Assembly: GCA_033763355.1 (NCBI GenBank)
Contig: JANRKT010000008.1
Span: 1-7,300, forward strand
Direction of reading: 5' to 3'
From: JANRKT01 sp033763355
GTDB lineage: Bacteria > Bacteroidota > Bacteroidia > Chitinophagales > Chitinophagaceae
DNA: 7,300 nucleotides
Under the pieces are notes generated by a model. That model worked only from the letters and a program-made list of their open reading frames with translations. It did not search any database and was not told the DNA's origin. A program made the position numbers and the translations under genes. Shown here in pieces: positions 1 through 5,786 of this stretch; the stretch's first letter is position 1, and every line of letters begins with the position of its first letter.

Positions 1-1
1 T

Positions 2-1162
2 ACAACATTTGCGCAGCAGCCCGTTACTGTTCTTGTTTCCGCAGGCAAATACCCCCGATACCAGACGCCGGTTGTGGTAAAGCTGCCAAACCCTGTTAAC
101 AGCAATAAACCTTACCAGTTGCAAAACCAGCAAACAGGCCGTCTGGTACATGCCCAGTTGCCGGACAGTGTTACCCTTGTATTTGTAATGGAAGATTCCA
201 TGAAAGCAGGCGCAACACATGCTTACCTGTTAAAAACATCTACGGCGCTGGTGAGGAGAAACACAGTGAAGGTTAAAAAGACCGATGAAGGTTTGCTGGT
301 TACCTCCAATGACAAACCTGTTTTCTTTTACCATACCAGGGAAGTTATGCCGCCGCCGGATAGCCCCCTGTATTATAAACGCAGCGGGTTTATTCACCCG
401 CTATACAGCCCCGATGGCAAAATACTTACGGATGATTTTCCGGCCAACCATGCCCACCAGCACGGCATATTCATGACATGGGTGAATACCACATTTAAAA
501 AAGAGTTTCTTGATTTTTGGAACCAGCATTTACAGAAAGGAACGGTTGAACATGCTGAAGTATTAAGCATCAGGCAGGGAACAGTTTGCGCACAGTTACA
601 ACTGCTGTTGCGGCATAAAAGCCTTAAACACGGCGAAGTGATGAAAGAAAAATGGACCATTACGGTTTATCCTTTCAGCAGTTATTTTTTATTCGACCTG
701 GAATCGGAACAGGTGAACACAACAGGCGATACTTTATTTCTGAACAAATATCATTACGGCGGACTGGCATTCCGCGGTACCCGCAACTGGGACCCCTTCA
801 ATAAAAAATATTTTCAGAACAACTGGAACATCGTTACCAGCGAAGGCATTAAAGATTCAGCAGCGAACCATACAAGGGCAAGATGGGTGGATGCAGGCGG
901 CGCTGTGGATGGCATTGTAAGCGGGGCAACAGTATTCAATCATCCCTCCAATTTCCGTTACCCGCAAAGTATAAGGGTTCACCCCAATATGCCCTATTGG
1001 GCTTTTGCCCCGGTGGTGGATAGTGCATTTTACCTGGCACCGGGTATCGCTTATCACTCACGTTTTCGTTATTATGTGCACCGCGGCGCCCCTTTAAAAG
1101 ATGTGATTGAAAAATTATTTACAGATTTTACCGAACCGGTTGAAGTGAGGGTGATGAAATAA
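2..1162 (+). CDS. DUF6807 (PmoA-like) family secreted protein, 5' end outside window
   Basis: The frame is open from the first complete codon (position 2), so the true start lies upstream; 386 residues are visible. The first residues read TTFAQQ and then a strand of the type VTVLVSAGKYPRYQTPV. This looks like the end of a signal peptide (cleavage near FA-QQ) followed by the first beta strand of the mature domain. The GTG at 74 lies inside that strand and is not a credible start. Family hallmarks are HPLYSPDG (nt 395-418) and the His-rich DDFPANHAHQHG (nt 431-466), followed by a tryptophan- and aromatic-rich beta-sandwich-like C-terminal half. Databases often call this family 'methane oxygenase PmoA', but it is unrelated to particulate methane monooxygenase. 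Its activity is not established to my knowledge; the conserved histidines suggest a metal or carbohydrate site (inference). It converges on the rhodanese gene and ends within a shared hairpin. The family call is fairly sure; the function is unknown. Confidence 0.8.
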   Translation, partial: TTFAQQPVTVLVSAGKYPRYQTPVVVKLPNPVNSNKPYQLQNQQTGRLVHAQLPDSVTLVFVMEDSMKAGATHAYLLKTSTALVRRNTVKVKKTDEGLLVTSNDKPVFFYHTREVMPPPDSPLYYKRSGFIHPLYSPDGKILTDDFPANHAHQHGIFMTWVNTTFKKEFLDFWNQHLQKGTVEHAEVLSIRQGTVCAQLQLLLRHKSLKHGEVMKEKWTITVYPFSSYFLFDLESEQVNTTGDTLFLNKYHYGGLAFRGTRNWDPFNKKYFQNNWNIVTSEGIKDSAANHTRARWVDAGGAVDGIVSGATVFNHPSNFRYPQSIRVHPNMPYWAFAPVVDSAFYLAPGIAYHSRFRYYVHRGAPLKDVIEKLFTDFTEPVEVRVMK

Positions 1163-1227
1163 AAAACCTCCGGGTTTTATCAACGGAAAGCATTTATTTC
1201 AACCTCATCAAAAAAACCCGGAGGTTT
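1161..1227. terminator. Bidirectional intrinsic terminator between convergent genes
   Basis: A perfect 15-bp inverted repeat pairs 1164-1178 (AAACCTCCGGGTTTT) with 1213-1227, around a 34-base loop. Read on the minus strand, the second arm runs into six T residues, then A and TTT (1166 down to 1157), a good Rho-independent terminator for the rhodanese operon. On the plus strand the hairpin is followed only by TTT, so it is weaker for the DUF6807 gene. The left arm begins immediately after the DUF6807 stop codon, and the minus-strand T-tract includes that stop codon's bases. Confidence 0.8.
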
Positions 1228-1239
1228 ATAGCAGTAAAT

Positions 1240-1551
1240 TCAGTTCTCCCCAATCCTCTCCTTCCATGCCAGCATACCGCCGGTAAGGTTTTTTACATTC
1301 TGAAAACCCATCGTTTCAAGTATCAATGCCGCCATACCGCTGCGGTTACCGCTGCGGCAATAGCATATCACTTCTTTTTCTTTCAAAGTTTCCAGTTCGT
1401 CCACTTCCATATTCTTTATCCTGCCCAGCGGGTGCAATACACCGCCGATATTGAACTCAGCGTTTTCTTCCGGTTCCCTTACATCAACAAGGTTCAATGC
1501 TTCGCCGGCATCAAGCCTTTGCTTCACTTCCTCAACAGTTATATTCTGCAT
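1240..1551 (-). CDS. Single-domain rhodanese-like sulfurtransferase
   Basis: This 103-residue protein is one complete rhodanese domain without a signal peptide, so it is probably cytoplasmic. Visible motifs are LVDVREPEE (residues 21-29, the CH2A-like motif), the active-site loop CRSGNRSG with catalytic Cys65, and the C-terminal LTGGMLAWKE. Rhodaneses carry a persulfide on the active-site cysteine and move sulfane sulfur to acceptors such as cyanide, thiols or sulfur-carrier proteins. The six-residue loop after the cysteine fits sulfur rather than phosphate chemistry (family knowledge). The ATG at 1551 lies 15 bases after the stop of the PASTA gene, so the gene is probably the last of the ddl operon and ends before the hairpin at 1161-1227. 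No Shine-Dalgarno site is seen. The family call is secure; the physiological acceptor and the reason for its place beside cell-wall genes are unknown. Confidence 0.92.
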   Translation of the reverse strand: MQNITVEEVKQRLDAGEALNLVDVREPEENAEFNIGGVLHPLGRIKNMEVDELETLKEKEVICYCRSGNRSGMAALILETMGFQNVKNLTGGMLAWKERIGEN

Positions 1552-1566
1552 AGCAGTATGTTTTAT

Positions 1567-2400
1567 TTAGTAATCACTTTGAGCGGAGGGTAATGGCCTG
1601 GTTATACTGTCAATCTTTCTTTCTGGTTTTGTAAGCTGCAGCCAGATGTCCATCATCTGCCCCGGCCTTATCCTGTTTATCTTTCTTTCTTCATTATACC
1701 TTTCAGGGTTCTGCCTGTAAATATAACCTGCGGCGGTATCATTTCTTAAATCAGCATTAAGTTCAACAATACCCAACTGAATAAAGTTGGCATCCAGCAA
1801 AACCTTTGCTTCGCCAAAAGGCATCCCGTACAAATCCGGTACGGCAACATCTTCGTTGCCAATTCCGGCGCCCAGCACCAGTGAAATTACACTGCCCATG
1901 GTAATTTTGGTTCCCGGCTTTATGCTCACATCATCCAGCAACTGGTCCTTTACAGCATTCTTGGCAATATCAGGAACGTAAATGGTATCGCCCAATTTAA
2001 GCCCGCGGGCTTTCATTTCAAGTTCTGCATTTCTGAATGTCATCCCAATAAGGTTGGGCATATCAATGATTGGGGCTTCCGCCCTGTTAATGGTAAGATA
2101 AACCGTGCGGTTTACTTTTACGGTTGCATCAGGATCGGGAAACTGCTTTATCACTGCCAGCGGAGGAAGGGTATCAATAAAAACAGAATCCTGCACCAGT
2201 ACTTCAAAGCCCTGTTTCTCCAGTAAGTTAGTGGCCTCCTCAATCTTTTTTCCTTTCACATCAGGTATGCGGAGGTAATCGCCATGATTGGTCCAGAAGT
2301 TCAATGTTTGCAAAAAAATAAAAAGTACAAGAAATGAAATAACCAGCGCTGCAAGCACATTGATCCAGAGGGGCCTTTTTGTGATAAATTCAAATACCAT
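1567..2400 (-). CDS. Membrane-anchored protein with three PASTA domains
   Basis: This 277-residue protein has a short cytoplasmic N-terminus, one transmembrane helix (about residues 12-34) and a long extracytoplasmic part. Three PASTA repeats follow at about 43-106 (RIPDVKGKKIEEA), 112-178 (DMPNLIGMTFRNAE) and 185-257 (AVPDLYGMPFGEA), each opening with the typical (V/M)P(D/N)L.G pattern. A polar, proline-containing tail ends the protein. PASTA domains are known from PknB-type kinases and class A/B penicillin-binding proteins, where some bind peptidoglycan fragments. Here neither a kinase nor a transpeptidase domain is present, so the protein is probably a peptidoglycan-binding or scaffold protein (inference). 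It starts 19 bases after the stop of ddl and precedes the rhodanese by 15 bases, consistent with cotranscription with D-Ala-D-Ala synthesis. The domain call is secure; the precise role is unknown. Confidence 0.9.
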   Translation of the reverse strand: MVFEFITKRPLWINVLAALVISFLVLFIFLQTLNFWTNHGDYLRIPDVKGKKIEEATNLLEKQGFEVLVQDSVFIDTLPPLAVIKQFPDPDATVKVNRTVYLTINRAEAPIIDMPNLIGMTFRNAELEMKARGLKLGDTIYVPDIAKNAVKDQLLDDVSIKPGTKITMGSVISLVLGAGIGNEDVAVPDLYGMPFGEAKVLLDANFIQLGIVELNADLRNDTAAGYIYRQNPERYNEERKINRIRPGQMMDIWLQLTKPERKIDSITRPLPSAQSDY

Positions 2401-2419
2401 GTCTTGTTTTAATGTGTAA

Positions 2420-3412
2420 TCAGGATTGTGGGTTTAACGCTTCTTCAACCAAAGAAGTATAAAACTCTTTCAGCGTCCACCCTTTTACTTTTACCTGCTG
2501 CGGCACAATGCTGTATTCGCTCTGCCCGGGCACTGTATTGATCTCTAAGAGATAAGGTTTGCCGCTTTCTTCATTGTAAATAAAATCCATCCTCACAATG
2601 CCCCTGCAATTGAAAATATGGTACGCTTTGGTTGCAGCCCCCCTTACTTTCACAGCGATGCTTTCATCACATTCAGCGGGGGTTATTTCCTTTGATTTGC
2701 CGCCGTATTTGGCTTCGTAATCGAAAAACTCTTTTTCTGTAAATACTTCTGTAAAGGGAAGCGTAATGATTTCCCCTTTGCTTTTGAAAACGCCAATGGT
2801 AAATTCCCTTCCGCTGATGAATTCTTCCACCAGCACCTGGTCATCTTCTTTAAATGCTTTGTGCAATGCAGATTCCATATCTTCTGCTTTGAACACTTTG
2901 CTCATGCCAATGCTTGATCCCCCGTTATTGGGTTTTACAAACACAGGCAGGCTGAGTTGTGAAAGTATTTCCTGCGGGTTTAATGGCGCATGCCTGAAAA
3001 GGTGCAATGATTTTGCCACATTTAAACCTGCAAATGCGGCTACGGCAACTGTATAACGTTTATTAAAAGTAAGCGCTGAGGAAGCGGCATCGCAGGAGGT
3101 ATAAGGCAGGTTCATCAGGTCAAAATAACCCTGCAGTTTTCCATCCTCACCAGGTGTGCCGTGTATGCCGATGAATACCGCATCAAATTTTATTTTTTTT
3201 CCGTTAAGGTTTAAAGAGAAATCGTTCCTGTCAATACTGGTTTTGCTGCCATCCGCTGATTCATAAAACCAGCCGCCGGGGGTGATGTCAATTTTGTAAA
3301 CATCATAGCGGTCTTTGTCGAGGTTATTTTCAATGGTGACGGCGCTTTTATAGGATATCACTGCTTCGCCGGAATAACCGCCGGTTACGAAAGCAATAAC
3401 GGGTTTATTCAT
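2420..3412 (-). CDS. ddl: D-alanine--D-alanine ligase
   Basis: Ddl is a cytoplasmic ATP-grasp enzyme that joins two D-alanines using ATP, giving the dipeptide that MurF adds to UDP-MurNAc-tripeptide. The 330 residues match the usual family length. Motifs in order: GGYSGEAVIS (11-20, Glu16 at the first D-Ala site), GIHGTPGEDGKLQG (82-95), the phosphate loop VKPNNGGSSIGMSKV (159-173), VEEFISGREFTIGV (195-208), the omega-loop DYEAKYGGKS (231-240) whose Tyr matches the residue tied to D-Ala rather than D-lactate specificity, and the metal ligands Asp276 (RMDF), Glu290 and Asn292 (LLEINTVPG). The start at 3412 is chosen because MNKPVIAFVTGG is the family N-terminus. An in-frame ATG at 3586 would add 58 residues and overlap the lipoprotein gene. 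The lipoprotein lies 67 bases upstream and the PASTA gene 19 bases downstream. Confidence 0.96.
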   Translation of the reverse strand: MNKPVIAFVTGGYSGEAVISYKSAVTIENNLDKDRYDVYKIDITPGGWFYESADGSKTSIDRNDFSLNLNGKKIKFDAVFIGIHGTPGEDGKLQGYFDLMNLPYTSCDAASSALTFNKRYTVAVAAFAGLNVAKSLHLFRHAPLNPQEILSQLSLPVFVKPNNGGSSIGMSKVFKAEDMESALHKAFKEDDQVLVEEFISGREFTIGVFKSKGEIITLPFTEVFTEKEFFDYEAKYGGKSKEITPAECDESIAVKVRGAATKAYHIFNCRGIVRMDFIYNEESGKPYLLEINTVPGQSEYSIVPQQVKVKGWTLKEFYTSLVEEALNPQS

Positions 3413-3479
3413 GCAATTGGCCTTTTGGCAAAGAAAGGAAAAAGTATTTAAATGATTTTTAAATTTTGGGGCGAATGCT

Positions 3480-3962
3480 TTATTCTTCCGGCCGGAGTTG
3501 TGTGGCGTCTTCGCCAACACCCTGGTTGCCTGTATCGAGTACAAATTTCCATTTGCCGTCTTTTTGTTTTCGCCAGATGGTAACATAAGTTCCCTTGCTG
3601 GTGCTGGCGCTGTCCTTCATGGTATAAATGCCATAAGTGTAACCCAGGTCGCCGCCCTCTGAAACATCAGCTCCACGCGGCTCCCATGTTAAAAGAACAG
3701 AAGAATCATTAAAGTTGTTAATGTACTGAATGGCATCAGCGCCCAGCATCGGCATCCTGTCCCTGCGGAGGAGCACCCCGTCATCATCAATATATTCAGT
3801 AAATGCTTTTCTGAAACCTTTCTGTTTACTCAGATTGGAAAAATCCACATCAGTCTGCTGCATTTCGTTCAGCGCTTTAATCCTTGCATCGTCTTTTTTA
3901 AAATTGAAGTATTTGCAGGAGAACAGTAATGGCAATAAAAGAAGAGGTAAAAATTTCTTCAT
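3480..3962 (-). CDS. Small lipoprotein with a DUF4440/SnoaL-like (NTF2-fold) domain
   Basis: This 160-residue protein begins with MKKFLPLLLLPLLFSC, a lipoprotein signal peptide with a lipobox (LFSC) placing the acylated cysteine at residue 16. The next residues are KYFNFKKDD, without an Asp at +2. The mature part starts with a helical stretch (DDARIKALNEMQQTDVDFSNL) and ends with alternating strands, GDLGYTYGIYTMKD and GTYVTIWRKQKDGKWKFVLDTG. This layout is typical of DUF4440/SnoaL-like proteins of the NTF2 fold. Many such proteins have no known activity; a ligand-binding or accessory envelope role is possible. The gene lies 67 bases upstream of ddl on the same strand and could be the operon's first gene or a separate unit. 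A terminator-like hairpin ends only 20 bases before its ATG. The lipoprotein call is strong, the domain call moderate, and the function unknown. Confidence 0.8.
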   Translation of the reverse strand: MKKFLPLLLLPLLFSCKYFNFKKDDARIKALNEMQQTDVDFSNLSKQKGFRKAFTEYIDDDGVLLRRDRMPMLGADAIQYINNFNDSSVLLTWEPRGADVSEGGDLGYTYGIYTMKDSASTSKGTYVTIWRKQKDGKWKFVLDTGNQGVGEDATQLRPEE

Positions 3963-3982
3963 GTTCAGGTTGTTTAATCAGC

Positions 3983-4027
3983 AAAAAAAGGGTGAAGGAC
4001 CTGCAATCATTAAGTTACCTTCACCCT
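3983..4027 (-). terminator. Intrinsic terminator or attenuator upstream of the lipoprotein gene
   Basis: On the minus strand AGGGTGAAGG (4027-4018) pairs perfectly with CCTTCACCCT (3998-3989) around a 19-base loop and runs into seven T residues (3989-3983), a textbook Rho-independent terminator. It lies 143 bases beyond the ferredoxin stop and only 20 bases before the lipoprotein ATG at 3962. It may end ferredoxin transcripts. Because there is almost no room for a promoter between it and the ATG, a lipoprotein transcript starting further upstream would also pass through it. Confidence 0.72.
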
Positions 4028-4155
4028 GGCAGCAGGAAATATCACCTGCCTGTACCTGGCGCATAAAGCGACACCAAATAAAGATTTCAAATAACAAATA
4101 TCAATCAGCAAATCAATTGCAAACAAAAAAACCTCTCGTAACAATTAAGTGCATC

Positions 4156-4185
4156 AAAAACTGCCGGCATCAGATGTGCAGTTTT
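4156..4185 (-). terminator. Weak hairpin overlapping the ferredoxin stop, possible terminator
   Basis: On the minus strand AAAACTGC (4185-4178) pairs perfectly with GCAGTTTT (4164-4157) around a 13-base loop that contains the ferredoxin stop codon. The second arm ends in five T residues (4160-4156). The stem has only three G:C pairs, so termination would be inefficient; the stronger hairpin at 3983-4027 may act as backup. Confidence 0.4.
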
Positions 4186-4517
4186 GCTTTTTTGTCCATC
4201 AGTTCATCCACGGTTTCCTTGTACATTTCATCGGGTACACAGCAATCAACCGGGCACACAGCAGCGCACTGCGGCTCTTCATGAAAGCCCTGGCACTCGG
4301 TGCATTTGTTGGGTACGATGTAATAAACATCATTGCTTACCGGGGCATTCTTCTGGTCAGCTTCAATAACTGTTCCGTCCAGCAGTGTAAAGGGGCCCTT
4401 TACCGTTGTGCCGTCAGCAATAGCCCATTCCACCCCGCCTTCGTAAATAGCATTATTTGGGCATTCGGGTTCACATGCCCCGCAATTAATACATTCCTCT
4501 GTAATCTTGATAGCCAT
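4170..4517 (-). CDS. Dicluster 2[4Fe-4S] ferredoxin, alvin-like
   Basis: This 115-residue cytoplasmic electron carrier has two four-cysteine sets. Cluster I is CINCGACEPECP (Cys9, 12, 15, 19, spacing CX2CX2CX3CP). Cluster II is CTECQGFHEEPQCAAVCP (Cys72, 75, 84, 88, spacing CX2CX8CX3CP). The eight-residue gap within cluster II is the mark of alvin-type ferredoxins, known for very low and unequal potentials. Cys92 and Cys93 are extra. About 52 residues separate the two sets, more than in short clostridial-type ferredoxins, and this linker (GGVEWAIADGTTVKGPF onward) is rich in beta-prone residues. A C-terminal helix-like tail (DEMYKETVDELMDKKAK) follows. The ATG at 4517 faces the acyl-CoA reductase gene across 81 bases. 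The ferredoxin call is secure; the redox partner is unknown, and the neighbouring reductase is a candidate only by context. Confidence 0.94.
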   Translation of the reverse strand: MAIKITEECINCGACEPECPNNAIYEGGVEWAIADGTTVKGPFTLLDGTVIEADQKNAPVSNDVYYIVPNKCTECQGFHEEPQCAAVCPVDCCVPDEMYKETVDELMDKKAKLHI

Positions 4518-4555
4518 ATCCTTTTCTGTTTTTTAAAATCGGTTGGTTTTGGATT

Positions 4556-4563
4556 TACATTTG
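4556..4563 (+). promoter_or_regulatory. Candidate -7 promoter element for the acyl-CoA reductase
   Basis: TACATTTG exactly matches the Bacteroidota -7 consensus TAnnTTTG and would put the transcript start about 30 bases before the ATG at 4599. No good TTTG/TTG lies 17-23 bases upstream. An alternative reading uses TTTG at 4560-4563 as the -33 element, 19 bases, then TTCATTTG (4583-4590, one mismatch) as the -7, which would give an almost leaderless message. Confidence 0.5.
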
Positions 4564-4598
4564 CAAAATAAAGTTATAATAATTCATTTGAAAATTCC

Positions 4599-5597
4599 AT
4601 GATGAATTTACAACAACGAATTCACATACTGGCAGAACTTGGCAACTATATGAAGGGGGCTACGGATGAATGGTTATTTGTAAGACAAAGGGCTGCTGAA
4701 AGCAACAACTGGTTTATACCCGGCTTTATTGACCTTGCCATAAACAATATAACAGAGCAATACCTTGATAAGAACAAATTAACAGAATGGCTGAACGGGT
4801 ATCTGGTTTCTGACCTCCCGGCAGTACAAAAAAAGGTTGGGATAGTTATGGCAGGCAATATACCCCTCGTGGGTTTCCATGATTTTTTATGCGTATTTGT
4901 TTCCGGCCACAGCCAGTTGATAAAACCGTCATCAAGCGACAGCGTTTTAATAACGCACCTGGCAGAAAAAATGGCAGAATGGTATCCCGAAACCCGTTCA
5001 TATATCAGCTTTGCTGAACAGTTAAAAAACTGCGATGCATACATCGCTACAGGCTCCAATAACTCAGCAAGGTATTTTAATTACTATTTTGGCAAATACC
5101 CTCACATCATCCGCAGGAACCGCACTTCAGTGGCCATTCTCCAGGGCAACGAAAGCAGCGGGGAACTGAATAACCTGGCTGATGACATACAGCAATACTT
5201 CGGGCTTGGCTGCAGGAATGTTACCAAAATTTATGTGCCTGAAGGATATGATTTTGTTCCGCTACTGGAAGCCCTTCGCCGCTACAGTTATTTCATGGAC
5301 GGGCACAAATACAAACACAATTACGATTACCACCTTGCTGCACAGATCATCAACAACAGGTATTACATGACAAACGGGTCCATCGTGCTGGTAGAAGACC
5401 CATCTCCCTATTCCCCCATCAGCCAGTTGCACTATGAGTTTTACCGGGGCAGGGAATCAGTGATAAATTCTTTAAAAACAGAAGAAATACAATGTATAGC
5501 AGGCAGCGGGTATGTGCCTTTTGGAAAAACCCAATGCCCGGGGCTTTCAGAATATGCTGACGGAGCAGACACATTGAAATTTCTGGTAAGTTTATAA
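4599..5597 (+). CDS. Acyl-CoA reductase, LuxC family
   Basis: This 332-residue protein resembles the LuxC/acyl-CoA reductase family, aldehyde-dehydrogenase relatives that reduce a fatty acyl thioester to the aldehyde with NADPH through a cysteine thioester. Motifs seen are VGIVMAGNIPLVGFHD (80-95), the family signature strand-loop; LIKPSSSDSVL (107-117), at the expected cofactor-phosphate region; ATGSNNSARYF (150-160); IIRRNRTSVAIL (170-181); and FGLGCRNVTKIYVP (201-214), with the probable catalytic nucleophile Cys205. The length is that of a complete member. No signal peptide or membrane segment is seen, so it is cytoplasmic. ATGs at 4599 and 4602 are adjacent and either could be used. It is divergent from the ferredoxin, with no luxA, luxB, luxD or luxE beside it, so bioluminescence is not implied. 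The natural acyl substrate and the fate of the aldehyde are unknown. Confidence 0.88.
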   Translation: MMNLQQRIHILAELGNYMKGATDEWLFVRQRAAESNNWFIPGFIDLAINNITEQYLDKNKLTEWLNGYLVSDLPAVQKKVGIVMAGNIPLVGFHDFLCVFVSGHSQLIKPSSSDSVLITHLAEKMAEWYPETRSYISFAEQLKNCDAYIATGSNNSARYFNYYFGKYPHIIRRNRTSVAILQGNESSGELNNLADDIQQYFGLGCRNVTKIYVPEGYDFVPLLEALRRYSYFMDGHKYKHNYDYHLAAQIINNRYYMTNGSIVLVEDPSPYSPISQLHYEFYRGRESVINSLKTEEIQCIAGSGYVPFGKTQCPGLSEYADGADTLKFLVSL

Positions 5598-5612
5598 ACA
5601 TACTTACAACCA

Positions 5613-5640
5613 TTTGATAACGTTTATTGTCGTAAATTTG
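5613..5640 (+). promoter_or_regulatory. Probable promoter of the HtrA/Do protease gene
   Basis: TAAATTTG (5633-5640) exactly matches the Bacteroidota -7 consensus TAnnTTTG. A TTTG at 5613-5616 lies 16 bases upstream, slightly closer than the usual -33 spacing. Transcription would start near 5647 and leave about 140 untranslated bases before the ATG at 5787. I see no sigma-E-type element, but could not model other sigma factors. Confidence 0.55.
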
Positions 5641-5685
5641 AATTACTGCAGCATCTACGAAAGTCTTACTAATGAATTGTTAAAC

Positions 5686-5757
5686 ATGGCAGGCGGGAAA
5701 CTGAAATTCAGGCAGGTTCGTTTCTTTGTAAAGCTGTCAGGCATGTATTTTGAATAA
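5686..5757 (+). CDS. Possible 23-residue leader ORF upstream of htrA
   Basis: An ATG-to-TAA frame in the predicted htrA leader encodes MAGGKLKFRQVRFFVKLSGM followed by YFE. It begins about 40 bases after the predicted transcript start and ends 29 bases before the htrA ATG. It is basic and aromatic-rich, with no recognisable family. A frame this short can occur by chance and nothing else supports translation, so this is only a candidate. Confidence 0.15.
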   Translation: MAGGKLKFRQVRFFVKLSGMYFE

Positions 5758-5786
5758 TTGTTTTATAGCTAAACATTCTTTTAAAA

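Noticed and set aside
74..1162. GTG at 74 as start of the DUF6807 gene
   Set aside because: The frame is open to the left edge, and the residues upstream match the end of a signal peptide and the first mature beta strand of the family.
2420..3586. Longer ddl starting at the ATG at 3586 (388 residues)
   Set aside because: The additional 58 residues overlap the lipoprotein gene and look unlike Ddl, while MNKPVIAFVTGG at 3412 is the normal family N-terminus and gives the usual length.
3730..4284. Plus-strand open frame of 184 codons
   Set aside because: It runs antisense through the lipoprotein and ferredoxin genes and the gap between them; the product is low-complexity and resembles no family, so it is a shadow.
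4149..4571. Plus-strand open frame of 140 codons antisense to the ferredoxin
   Set aside because: The minus-strand ferredoxin has two intact cysteine motifs; the Cys- and Phe-rich antisense product is a by-product of that coding sequence.
4518..4598. Minus-strand promoter for the ferredoxin in the divergent gap
   Set aside because: A promoter must exist here or upstream, but the best match (TTATTTTG) has a mismatch and no clear -33 partner, so no position is given.
4599..5597. Bioluminescence (lux) operon
   Set aside because: Only a LuxC-family reductase is present; no luciferase, acyl-transferase or synthetase gene is seen, and the family is widespread in non-luminous bacteria.
5586..5607. 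Hairpin GTAAGT/ACTTAC at the acyl-CoA reductase stop as a terminator
   Set aside because: The stem has only 6 bp, is A/T-rich and is not followed by a T-tract, so it is not a convincing intrinsic terminator.
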